Of a stretch of DNA of 59,939 nucleotides, positions 1-7,610 are shown one piece after another. The first letter of the stretch is position 1; every line of letters begins with the position of its first letter. This stretch comes from a virus: positions 1 through 59,939 of the IMG/VR virus record IMGVR_UViG_3300032313_001910; one strand, written 5' to 3'. The notes beneath the pieces are model-generated. The model saw only the letters and a list, made by a program, of their open reading frames with translations, was not told where the DNA came from and searched no databases. Position numbers and translations under genes: made by a program.

Positions 1-378
1 GCAGAAAACTTAGACAAGAATATCTCTTACTCTGAGTATTTAGGCGAAAATCTCGACAAGAACATCTCTTACTCTGAGTATCTAGCAGAAAACTTAGACA
101 AGAATATCTCTTACTCTGAGTATCTAGCAGAAAACTTAGACAAGAACATCTCTTACTCTGAGTATCTAGCAGAAAACTTAGACAAGAACATTTCTTACTC
201 TGAGTATCTAGCAGAAAACTTAGACAAGAATATCTCTTACTCTGATTATCTAGCAGAGAATTTAAACGGATCTATCAATTATGCTGAATACTTAGCAGAA
301 AAAGTTAAGACAGGAATTGAATACTCAGAATACATTGCAGAAAATCTAAACAGCAATTCCCCAGAAAAACAAATGACC
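1..378 (+). repeat. 42-base in-frame tandem repeat, nine units
   Basis: Units start at 1, 43, 85, 127, 169, 211, 253, 295 and 337. The first six are almost identical at the DNA level and the last three are diverged but keep the AEN...YSEY or YAEY frame. The array encodes a 14-residue helical repeat and probably continues left of the window. Near-identity of neighbouring units suggests recent expansion by slippage or recombination. Confidence 0.9.
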
Positions 379-966
379 AAGAAGATAAACGAATCAGCTT
401 CACAAGGTAAAAGAACTTCAGGATTTTCCGGGAATTACACTTCTCTATCTTCTAAAGTTGATCAACTGATTGAATCAGTTAACAACAAGAAGTTGGAACA
501 AACTATTAATGAAAATAAATATTCTTTCTTGAAACTCGTGGACAACACAACCAAGGAAGGATTTCTATCTTTGAACGAGGCCGAAAAACAGAAGGTCGTA
601 CAAGCTCTTAATGAGCGAGATTACAATTCGGGTACGGATGTAGTCAGAATCATGGGATCAGCTTTAACAGAACAAGCTAACTCAGGAATGAAATTCTTAG
701 ACATGATGCCAGAAGATTGTGCATCTGTGTGGGAGAATCTAAATGAAGCTGCTAGAGCATCTATTATTGCTCAAAGCAAATTCTATAAATTAGAAACTCC
801 TTATCAGATCAACCACTTCTGGAAAACTCGTCCTGGATTTTCTACTCCTGTAGCTAATCTTGAGAAATTAAACGAGTCCCAGAATCCAGAATCAGTTGCA
901 AAAATGGGTGTTAGCAACAGCTATATCCAAAGCATTGCTGCTGAACTGGAAAAACGATTCAAATAA
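1..966 (+). CDS. Scaffold-like repeat protein upstream of the major capsid gene (5' partial)
   Basis: The reading frame is open from base 1, so the N-terminus lies outside the window; the ATG at 373 is in frame and probably internal. The first ~120 visible residues are nine copies of a 14-residue unit (A-E-N-L-D-K-N-I-S-Y-S-E-Y-L), six nearly perfect, likely helical. The C-terminal ~190 residues are non-repetitive and contain several [IL]-N-E sites (KINES, KLNES) resembling T4 prohead-protease sites. Position directly before the gp23-type capsid gene, repetitive helical character and multiple cleavage-like sites suggest the prohead core scaffold (gp22 role). That assignment is inference from position and style, not from a recognised domain. 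Confidence 0.6.
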   Translation, partial: AENLDKNISYSEYLGENLDKNISYSEYLAENLDKNISYSEYLAENLDKNISYSEYLAENLDKNISYSEYLAENLDKNISYSDYLAENLNGSINYAEYLAEKVKTGIEYSEYIAENLNSNSPEKQMTKKINESASQGKRTSGFSGNYTSLSSKVDQLIESVNNKKLEQTINENKYSFLKLVDNTTKEGFLSLNEAEKQKVVQALNERDYNSGTDVVRIMGSALTEQANSGMKFLDMMPEDCASVWENLNEAARASIIAQSKFYKLETPYQINHFWKTRPGFSTPVANLEKLNESQNPESVAKMGVSNSYIQSIAAELEKRFK

Positions 967-982
967 ATGATCTTTAAATAAG

Positions 983-2782
983 ATGCAACTTTTAAATCAA
1001 AATGAGATCTACGAAACGTGGTCTCCTATTATCGAAAGTAAGACCGGCATCGCTGATCGTACAAAGGTTGAATGGCTTTCTAAATACTGCCACTTCCACT
1101 CTCTGAACGAATCTGCCGGAGCTTACAACACCCTTGGCGCTTTAAACGGCATGGGTTCAGTAGCACCCCCTACTAACTATGCTGGCGGTATCGCAGGCTT
1201 AGGAAATAACGCTGCAGGTCCTGCTGGTTTTTATTACAACAACACTTATGACGCTGGTCGTCCTTATGTTGGTTCTGGTGATAAATTCCCATCACTTCTT
1301 CCATTGGCTATTCAGGTAGCTGCTAAAACCGTTGGTTTTGACGTAGTTCCTGTTATCCCTATGTCTGGTCCTACAGGTGTACTTTCATACCTTGACTATG
1401 TGTATGCAGGTGGTACTCTTGCTGGTACTTCTACCAACAGTGAAAACAACTACACTGCTAACACTCCAGACATGATTAAGATCCCTACTGACATTGCTTC
1501 TCCAGCAACTGGTCTTACAGTAGCTAACTATTACATCATTGGGGTTGCTTTATCAGGTAACCAAAACTTAACTACTGGTGCTAATGCTCTTATCGGAGAA
1601 TTCGTTGGTTACTCACGTATCGACGGTTTTCCTATTTTCAGAGTTTGGGCAATCGGAAGTGGTGACTCTGTAGCAACTGTTATTCCTTCAACTGGTACTG
1701 CTGATATCTACGCAACTACTTGGACAGAAGGTACAGCTTTAACTGCTGTTAACGTTGGCTCATTGGCTGCTACCACAGCTGGTTCTGCAGTTCTAGTTAA
1801 AACTCTAGAAGATCACATCCAAGGTTTCTCTGGTGCTGGCACCAACAACACCAACAGCTGGCAAGGTCCTTATGTAGATGGAACTCAAAACTACGATCCT
1901 ATGGCAAGAGGTGTAGCCGAGAGCACTTATTACAAGTCTCTAGGTCTTTCTACCTTCACTAAGTTCGTAGAAGCTGGTACTTTCCAAGTTGCTGCTTCTG
2001 TTACTACTGAGCAAATCCAAGACCTTAACAAGCAGTTCGGTATCGATGTAGTTTCTATGATCGAAAACGCTCTTGTTAACGAAGTTTCTCAGGCTATTAA
2101 CAAGCACATCCTTTCCAGAGGATTCGCTCTTGGTTGGTCTAACCACTCAGAGTTCTTCTTAACTGAAGCAACCAACCTTAACCTTAACTTGGTTATCGGT
2201 GGTACTGCTTCTTACTCGGTTCCTAACTACATTGGTAAAACGGGTGCTGCTATCTCTGGTCCTTCTAAGCCAGGTGCCGTTGCAGGTCCTGCATCAGGTG
2301 GTTTCGAAAACCAGTCAACTGTTCAAAGAAGACTGTTCTCAAGAATCCTTGCATCTGCTAACGTAATCGCTAACAGAGGTAGAAGAGGTCCTGCTAACTT
2401 CATCGTTACTAACGCTCAGATCGCTTCTGCGCTTCAGGACATTAGCCAGTTCACTTTTGCTCCTTTCACTAACACTCTAACTCAGAACAACGGTACACTT
2501 TACCCAGTAGGTTCACTTGCTGGTATGACAGTTTACGTTGATCAGAACATGTCATTCGGTGACACCAGAGTATTAGTTGGTAGAAAAGGTGCTGACGATG
2601 AGCCTGGTATGAAGTTCATGCCTTACATGATGGCTGAATCTATTCAGACTATCTCTGAAGGTACCATGTCACCAAAGATCGCGGTTAAATCTCGTTACGC
2701 TTTGGTTGAAGCTGGTCACCACCCAGAGACCATGTATTTCTGCTTCCACGTTAACGTTGGAACTTCTACTGCTATCATCTAA
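983..2782 (+). CDS. Major capsid protein, T4 gp23-like
   Basis: A 599-residue protein resembling the T4 gp23 family (HK97 fold). The N-terminus (NEIYETWSPIIES) matches the gp23 opening 'LLNKWKPLLE'. The segment LLPLAIQVAAKTVGFDVVPV followed by PMSGPTGVL corresponds to the gp23 region with 'DICGVQPMNSPTGQVFALR'. A candidate prohead-protease site, L-N-E43|S44, lies in the sequence HSLNES and would remove a ~43-residue propeptide. It is somewhat longer than T4 gp23 (521). It sits 17 bases after the scaffold-like gene and is followed by a strong terminator. Codon use is biased to C-ending and T-ending codons, as expected for a very highly expressed gene. Confidence 0.93.
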   Translation: MQLLNQNEIYETWSPIIESKTGIADRTKVEWLSKYCHFHSLNESAGAYNTLGALNGMGSVAPPTNYAGGIAGLGNNAAGPAGFYYNNTYDAGRPYVGSGDKFPSLLPLAIQVAAKTVGFDVVPVIPMSGPTGVLSYLDYVYAGGTLAGTSTNSENNYTANTPDMIKIPTDIASPATGLTVANYYIIGVALSGNQNLTTGANALIGEFVGYSRIDGFPIFRVWAIGSGDSVATVIPSTGTADIYATTWTEGTALTAVNVGSLAATTAGSAVLVKTLEDHIQGFSGAGTNNTNSWQGPYVDGTQNYDPMARGVAESTYYKSLGLSTFTKFVEAGTFQVAASVTTEQIQDLNKQFGIDVVSMIENALVNEVSQAINKHILSRGFALGWSNHSEFFLTEATNLNLNLVIGGTASYSVPNYIGKTGAAISGPSKPGAVAGPASGGFENQSTVQRRLFSRILASANVIANRGRRGPANFIVTNAQIASALQDISQFTFAPFTNTLTQNNGTLYPVGSLAGMTVYVDQNMSFGDTRVLVGRKGADDEPGMKFMPYMMAESIQTISEGTMSPKIAVKSRYALVEAGHHPETMYFCFHVNVGTSTAII

Positions 2783-2803
2783 TCGATCTAGTAGATAAAA
2801 CTC

Positions 2804-2837
2804 AAAAAGAGCCTCAAGAAATTGGGGCTCTTTTTTT
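2804..2837 (+). terminator. Rho-independent terminator after major capsid gene
   Basis: Ten-base stem AAAGAGCCTC (2806-2815) pairs with GGGGCTCTTT (2824-2833) with one G-T pair and an 8-base loop, followed by a T run to 2837. It separates the abundant capsid transcript from the coiled-coil genes downstream. Confidence 0.88.
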
Positions 2838-2873
2838 GTGCACCTTTATATAATAGAAACACACCAATGTAAG

Positions 2874-2882
2874 GATATATAA
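2874..2882 (+). promoter_or_regulatory. Candidate late promoter GATATATAA
   Basis: GATATATAA, preceded by AAG, lies 16 bases before the ATG at 2899 and just after the capsid terminator. It is one of about a dozen copies of a (G/A)ATATATA(A/G) motif in front of leading genes of transcription units. Confidence 0.55.
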
Positions 2883-2898
2883 TAAAAATTATTGTTCC

Positions 2899-3849
2899 AT
2901 GTTATTAGAAAACATAAATCAATTTAAAAAGATAAAATCCCTATTCGAACAAGATTTTGGACCTAGTCAAGTTTATTCTGTGGTAAGAAAGGATCCAGAC
3001 TTTAGAAACATCTCTAACGTTGAATTAGCTTCAGCGGTAGATAAAGTTTATGAAGGATTTGGTGAAAAAATTCTAAATACTGCAAGCAAAGCTTTCGGTG
3101 GAGACATTTCTAAAATAGATACTGTTTTGACCCAAATGAAAGAACAAGAATTAAAATTCAACAAAGAAGAAAATGAAATTTATGTTGAGTTTTATAATCT
3201 CCTTGAAAAACAAAAAGATCTACAAAAGCAAAAGGATAATCCTGAGTATAAAAACATGATGAAAGAGATCACGCAGGCTATGAATTCTTTAAATTCTAGA
3301 ATGGATGAATTAACCAAGTCTCATGATAAAATTTTTAATGCTTTAGAGGAAAAGGTAAAATCACTTACAGGTAAAAACAACAGGAAGAAGAAGTACTTCA
3401 ATGCTAAAAGAGCTACCGATGTTCTAGAAACCCAATCGGACAGATACGAAAAAATTAAAAGCCTGACCAAAAAGAGCACAGAAAGGGCAAACTCACTAGA
3501 AAAATTCTTTGGTGTTAGACAGGAAGAAATAGAAAAAGATGTAAATGATGCAGAGAAAAAAGCTAAAGAAGCAGTTTCCAGCATAACACCATCTGCTAGT
3601 GATTCTGCTAATCTAACACAAGATCCAGAGAAAGGATTTTTTGCAAAGTTCGAATTGATTAAAAATTCTTCGCAGACAGACTCTAAAAAGAGATGGGCAA
3701 TGAAAGAACTATTAAAAAAACTGGATTCTTTGATTGATTCAAATGATTTTGACACTTTCGAAAACACAAGACAATCTGCAATTGTTCAGTTTTTTATGGA
3801 AGTTGAAAAAGAGATAGAAAAAGTCGAAAAAAAAATTTATAAGGCGTAA
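2899..3849 (+). CDS. Putative internal head protein, coiled coil
   Basis: 316 residues, highly charged (K/E-rich) and predicted mostly helical or coiled coil from ~80 to 240. The N-terminus (NQFKKIKSLFEQ) fits the shared hydrophobic-F-x-x-[IL]-x-E pattern of this phage's head proteins, with a candidate prohead-protease cut after L-F-E17. It is first of a rightward run of five genes joined by overlaps or short gaps after the capsid gene; its stop shares one base with the next start (TAATG). By analogy with T4 internal proteins it may be packaged in the head and trimmed. No known domain is recognised, so the function beyond packaging is unknown. Confidence 0.7.
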   Translation: MLLENINQFKKIKSLFEQDFGPSQVYSVVRKDPDFRNISNVELASAVDKVYEGFGEKILNTASKAFGGDISKIDTVLTQMKEQELKFNKEENEIYVEFYNLLEKQKDLQKQKDNPEYKNMMKEITQAMNSLNSRMDELTKSHDKIFNALEEKVKSLTGKNNRKKKYFNAKRATDVLETQSDRYEKIKSLTKKSTERANSLEKFFGVRQEEIEKDVNDAEKKAKEAVSSITPSASDSANLTQDPEKGFFAKFELIKNSSQTDSKKRWAMKELLKKLDSLIDSNDFDTFENTRQSAIVQFFMEVEKEIEKVEKKIYKA

Positions 3850-4712
3850 TGAGGATTCTCAGGGTAAATGAATTCTGCGGAATAAACGAAGGAATACTTT
3901 CCTCTATTGGTTATGGATTGTCTAAGCTTCTTAGTGGAAAAAAAGGAGAAATAGAATCTCTTTTAAAGAAGGTGAGACAAGCTAAAATGGATGAGGTAAA
4001 GGAAACAGTAGAAATCGAAAGGGAGATATCTAAATATTCAAAATCGGATTCAATGGAATCTAGATTTAATGTTCAAAACTTAAATAAGCAGTTAAGAACT
4101 ATCTCATCATTAAAAGAAAGGGAGGCTCAGTCCTATATAAAAGAACTGAATAAAATTTCCAAAAATAATCCAAAATTAGAAGCTATGGTAGCTTCCGAGC
4201 TTTCTAAAATACAAGTCGAAGCAACAAGGGAACTCATTAAGAGAATTTCTCCATACAAAGAAGAGACAGATTTACAGAGGCTAAACAGGGAATTTGATAG
4301 TTTAGTAAAATCCGCAACAGCAAAAGAAAAAGAATATCAAAGATCTGAATTATCGGACGAACCTAGATTTGTACCAGACGAGACGAGCGCAAATGTTATT
4401 TCTTTTGTTGATTTGGATTCTCAAAAAGCATCCGAGTTTTTAAAGAATTTGCCAGACACTGAATTAGAACAAATTCACAGGTCTTTGACTGACTGGAGAT
4501 TTAAGCTGGAGGTAGAGCTGGGAAACCAAGTCACTGAATTAAGAAAAGAAATCAAAAAAACGGAAAAGGAAGGAAGCACATGGATTATTCCGCAGCTAGA
4601 AGCAGAACTACTTAGAATAACATACCACAACAAAAAACCAATTGATAAGATCAAATCTAAAATACAATTGGTAGAAAAAGAAATTAAGACAAGAAGATAT
4701 GGCAATCAATAA
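3849..4712 (+). CDS. Putative internal head protein, coiled coil
   Basis: 287 residues. The N-terminus (MRILRVNEFCGINEG) carries the targeting-like pattern with a candidate cut after I-N-E14. The remainder is lysine/glutamate-rich and helical with heptad-like stretches at ~30-125 and ~215-285, and no recognised enzyme motif. The start overlaps the previous stop by one base and its end overlaps the next gene by 14 bases, so the genes are probably translationally coupled. The role is inferred from the N-terminal signal and location behind the capsid gene. Confidence 0.7.
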   Translation: MRILRVNEFCGINEGILSSIGYGLSKLLSGKKGEIESLLKKVRQAKMDEVKETVEIEREISKYSKSDSMESRFNVQNLNKQLRTISSLKEREAQSYIKELNKISKNNPKLEAMVASELSKIQVEATRELIKRISPYKEETDLQRLNREFDSLVKSATAKEKEYQRSELSDEPRFVPDETSANVISFVDLDSQKASEFLKNLPDTELEQIHRSLTDWRFKLEVELGNQVTELRKEIKKTEKEGSTWIIPQLEAELLRITYHNKKPIDKIKSKIQLVEKEIKTRRYGNQ

Positions 4713-4977
4713 ATACCTAGATTTTTTAAACGAGGAAGATGTCAAGGCAAAAACCAAAGAAATGCAGGATAAAACTAATGCAGAAAAAGAGATTTTGGAG
4801 ATAGACAAAAGAATTTCTGACGTGGATCTTGCTATAGCCAATCTAATGAAAAGAGAGAAAGACGGAACACTCAAAAGAAGTGAATCTCTTGTCCAACAAG
4901 CTATTGAATTACAGAAGAAGGTAGCAGAGTATCAAAAGAAATCTGTTTCTGTCAAAAAGATAGAAGATTTGGAATAA
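4699..4977 (+). CDS. Small putative internal head protein
   Basis: 92 residues. It starts MAINKYLDFLNEED, one of the clearest targeting-like leaders, with a candidate protease cut after L-N-E12. The remaining ~80 residues form one long charged helix, probably a coiled coil. It begins 14 bases inside the preceding gene. After cleavage the product would be ~80 residues, in the size range of T4 internal proteins. No other similarity recognised. Confidence 0.68.
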   Translation: MAINKYLDFLNEEDVKAKTKEMQDKTNAEKEILEIDKRISDVDLAIANLMKREKDGTLKRSESLVQQAIELQKKVAEYQKKSVSVKKIEDLE

Positions 4978-4981
4978 AACA

Positions 4982-4990
4982 GATATATAA
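4982..4990 (+). promoter_or_regulatory. Candidate late promoter GATATATAA
   Basis: GATATATAA lies 17 bases before the ATG at 5008, in the 30-base gap between two head genes. It matches the motif found before other leading genes. Confidence 0.5.
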
Positions 4991-5007
4991 AACAATAATA
5001 TAAAAAG

Positions 5008-5553
5008 ATGAAGCCTATTTACAATCCACTATTTGAGTCCTTATACGGACAGGCAAAAACAAGACCAATCACTTTCGAAGTTTATGAAGAGGAATCTCCA
5101 GGAGCTATGAAGACAGAAGATGTTAAAAAATACTTTATGGAGATATTAAATTCTCTACAGCTAAACGTAAGTAGTTACATTCTAGGCTATCCTCTGGCAG
5201 AAAGCAGAGCCGAAATGATAAAGAAATACTTGGATCTTTTTCCTAAACTTGAAAATAATTCTTCTCTAGAGGATCTAGTTAAAGCTTTGGTTGGTGCTTG
5301 GAACGATATTGCAATAGCACAAGTTCAAAAATCTTCAAAGAAAAAAGTTTTAGAGCCAGTTTACGGAAGGGTTAATGCAGGAATTAAAGAATTGGAGGGA
5401 GCTTTTGAAGAACTAAAAAAGAAAGCAGGAGATAACATTAATTCTAAAGAAATTATTGACTCTATTAACACAGAAATGAAATCTCTTTTAGGAAAATTAA
5501 GTTCAGAAATACTTAAAAAATACCAAGAGTATTTAAACCCGGTAAAAAAATAA
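5008..5553 (+). CDS. Putative internal head protein
   Basis: 181 residues, K/E-rich and mostly helical. The N-terminus (MKPIYNPLFESLYG) has a possible protease site after L-F-E10; this leader is shorter and less typical than in its neighbours. It follows its own candidate promoter and is six bases from the next gene. No catalytic motif or known domain is visible. Assignment to the packaged set rests on location and the leader only. Confidence 0.6.
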   Translation: MKPIYNPLFESLYGQAKTRPITFEVYEEESPGAMKTEDVKKYFMEILNSLQLNVSSYILGYPLAESRAEMIKKYLDLFPKLENNSSLEDLVKALVGAWNDIAIAQVQKSSKKKVLEPVYGRVNAGIKELEGAFEELKKKAGDNINSKEIIDSINTEMKSLLGKLSSEILKKYQEYLNPVKK

Positions 5554-5559
5554 TTAAAA

Positions 5560-7014
5560 ATGAGCAATAAAAGATTTAGTCCAAATTTTATGTCCTTGAT
5601 GGAAAGCCTACACTCTTCGGAAGAAGTTTATAACGTTCAAGAAGACAGAGAAACAAGACAAGAAAAAAGACAAGAAAGAAGAGAAAAAAGATTCGAAGAG
5701 AAAGGAAACTTAAAAGCTTTTATTCAAAATCTAGAAACTCTAAAAAGCCAGCTTATTTCTAACGTCGTAGATACAGATCATTGGATCCAACAAAATCCGG
5801 GTTCAACATTTTATCCAGGATACAAAAAAACATTCATAGATCTTCTGGAAAGAGTAGCAAAAATCATGGGAGATGCTATTTACATTTCTAAAAAGGAAGG
5901 TAAAAAACTAGAAGCAGAAGATCAAGAAGTTCTAAAAGGACTCCTAGATAACTATAATGATATCAAAGGAGAATATGAGTCTACAGCTGGTAAATATTCT
6001 AGCGGATCAACTCAAGAGGTTATCAAGGGCCAGAAAGAATTAAAATACAAAGAGATTTCTGCAAAACTTATTGCAGCGGCTAAATATTTTCAAGAGGCTG
6101 CACAAGAAAATCTTAAACTTCTAGATTCTTTAAAATCTGGAAAAGATCCCGAAGGATCAGAGGCAAAACAAGGAGAATCTGCTGGTGAAGTTAAAGTTGA
6201 ATCCCCTATAAAGAAAGGAGCAGGTTCCAAAAAAGAACCTAACGAAAAAGTAAGGGAGGTACAAAAACTCATTCTGGGTAAATTTAAAAACAACGAAAGA
6301 GTTAAAAAAAGCAGTGTTTGGAAAAACTTTGCTAAATATAAACCAGACGGAATCTTTGGAAATGCCACTGCTAGTATTATTCCTCCTTTAAAAGCCGGAT
6401 TTGGTATGAGTGACACCACATCGGACATCACACAGGATTTCATCAACAAGCTTACTGCTGTTAAAGAAGCTTTGATGGAATCAGTCATTACTAGTTTTTC
6501 GGATTTTATGAGAATTAACGAGGATTTTGATTTTGATGCCTTTGAAAAATCTGCCAAATCATCTTCAAGTGCTTCTGGTAAATCTAAATCACAGGGGTCT
6601 TCAGGTTCAGGAGAATCTAAAAAAGAAGAAACCAAAAAAGAAGAAACCAAAAATAAGGTGGTAAAATCTTATGACACGAAAGCAATCAACGAAAAAGCTT
6701 TTAAAATTTTTCTCGGCTTCAGTGGTGACTTTGACGAAGACGAGCAAGCGATTTTTGATGTTATAAAAACAATAAAGGATAAAAGAGAATTTGAACTCGT
6801 GGAAGCTAGTTTTGCCAAGATGAAAATACAGAAGCTAGACCTAAATAACAACCGGCTTTCAAATGCCAAGAGAGATTGGCAATATTTTGTAGATAAAAAC
6901 AAGGATTACAAAACATACTGGGGGCTGAGAAAAGGATGTGTCCCTGAATATTTTAATTCATCAGAGATCGCTAGATTGAATAGTTATCTTCCTGACGGGG
7001 TAGAAAAATTCTAA
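5560..7014 (+). CDS. Large putative internal head protein with PG-binding-like and annexin-like segments
   Basis: 484 residues in three blocks. The N-terminus (RFSPNFMSLMES) has a targeting-like leader with a candidate cut after L-M-E15, then an R/E/K/Q-rich helix and a helical domain to ~200. Residues ~225-285 contain VQKLI... and PDGIFGNATASIIPPLK, which fit the D-G-x-F-G-x-x-T signature of the PG_binding_1 fold. At ~305-330 a second leader-like peptide (FSDFMRINED) appears, followed by a Ser/Gly/Lys/Glu-rich linker. The C-terminal ~110 residues (GFSGDFDEDEQAIFDVI) recall the annexin-like 'G-x-D-E-x-x-I' helix repeats seen in some phage proteins. Domain calls are by eye. The protein could be cut into pieces by the prohead protease. 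Confidence 0.65.
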   Translation: MSNKRFSPNFMSLMESLHSSEEVYNVQEDRETRQEKRQERREKRFEEKGNLKAFIQNLETLKSQLISNVVDTDHWIQQNPGSTFYPGYKKTFIDLLERVAKIMGDAIYISKKEGKKLEAEDQEVLKGLLDNYNDIKGEYESTAGKYSSGSTQEVIKGQKELKYKEISAKLIAAAKYFQEAAQENLKLLDSLKSGKDPEGSEAKQGESAGEVKVESPIKKGAGSKKEPNEKVREVQKLILGKFKNNERVKKSSVWKNFAKYKPDGIFGNATASIIPPLKAGFGMSDTTSDITQDFINKLTAVKEALMESVITSFSDFMRINEDFDFDAFEKSAKSSSSASGKSKSQGSSGSGESKKEETKKEETKNKVVKSYDTKAINEKAFKIFLGFSGDFDEDEQAIFDVIKTIKDKREFELVEASFAKMKIQKLDLNNNRLSNAKRDWQYFVDKNKDYKTYWGLRKGCVPEYFNSSEIARLNSYLPDGVEKF

Positions 7015-7036
7015 ATACGAAATTTTTAATTATTTT

Positions 7037-7064
7037 AGGGGTATAAATGAAAATTTATGCCCCT
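7037..7064 (+). promoter_or_regulatory. Stem-loop with GAAA tetraloop covering the start codon of the kinase gene
   Basis: AGGGGTATAAAT (7037-7048) pairs along 12 bases with ATTTATGCCCCT (7053-7064), one pair being G-T, closed by a GAAA loop. The ATG of the downstream gene (7057-7059) lies in the 3' arm. The upstream ATG at 7047 opens a nine-codon frame that ends at 7076, overlapping the real start. A translational switch or RNA-stability element is likely; there is no T-run, so a terminator is less likely. Confidence 0.6.
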
Positions 7065-7605
7065 ATTAATTGTTGAAGGTCCGAGAAAAGCAGGTAAATC
7101 CCACTTAGTGTCAAACCAAACTGTTTGTCCGGTATTTAAGTTTGATTTTAATAAAAACTTCTCGATGTGGAACATGGGGAGAGAATCTAAGGAAACGCAC
7201 TTTTGGGGACTAGGGAAAGAAGTTATGCTTCATGAACTAAATAAAGGGGGATATCTCAGGGATAACTGGCTTCTTGTAGATAGAGGAATATTAACTAATT
7301 CTGTTTGGGGAGTTTTTCAAAAAAGAATATCCAAACAACAAGCAATTGGGGATCTGACCAAATTTTCGGATCTTGGTCTTCTAGAGAATACAAGATTTCT
7401 ACTAATCGAAGGCAAATGGGAAGAACAAAGAAAAAAAGATATCTGGGACGTGGATGACACAAGAGGAGAAGAAGAAAGATTACTTTTTTCGTCATTTTCG
7501 CAAACGCTACTTGACTTAAATGTTCCGGTTGATACTTTCCATAACCAATTCAACGAAGATAGCTTAAAAAGCTTTATTTCGCTTTTAAAGAATATTACAA
7601 ATTAA
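7057..7605 (+). CDS. P-loop kinase, thymidylate-kinase-like fold
   Basis: 182 residues. Walker A is at residues 8-15 (G-P-R-K-A-G-K-S). A D75-R76 pair in the context WLLVDRGILTNSVWG resembles the DRY/DRW region of dNMP/thymidylate kinases. Length and fold suit a nucleoside-monophosphate kinase or a related deoxynucleotide or sugar kinase, but the lid region (EEQRKKDIWDVDD) is not diagnostic of substrate. The start is enclosed in a hairpin. The gene is six bases upstream of the asparagine-synthetase-like gene, probably one transcript. Substrate cannot be told from sequence. Confidence 0.75.
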   Translation: MPLLIVEGPRKAGKSHLVSNQTVCPVFKFDFNKNFSMWNMGRESKETHFWGLGKEVMLHELNKGGYLRDNWLLVDRGILTNSVWGVFQKRISKQQAIGDLTKFSDLGLLENTRFLLIEGKWEEQRKKDIWDVDDTRGEEERLLFSSFSQTLLDLNVPVDTFHNQFNEDSLKSFISLLKNITN

Positions 7606-7610
7606 AATAT

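Noticed and set aside
1-378. CRISPR-like array
   Set aside because: The 42-base units are adjacent with no spacers and are in frame in a coding gene.
3321-3767. Minus-strand frame rich in Ser/Phe/Leu inside the coiled-coil gene
   Set aside because: Typical antisense of Lys/Glu-rich coding sequence; no start context or neighbour supports it.
7037-7064. Rho-independent terminator
   Set aside because: The stem is strong but no T-run follows, and the start codon of the next gene lies in the 3' arm.
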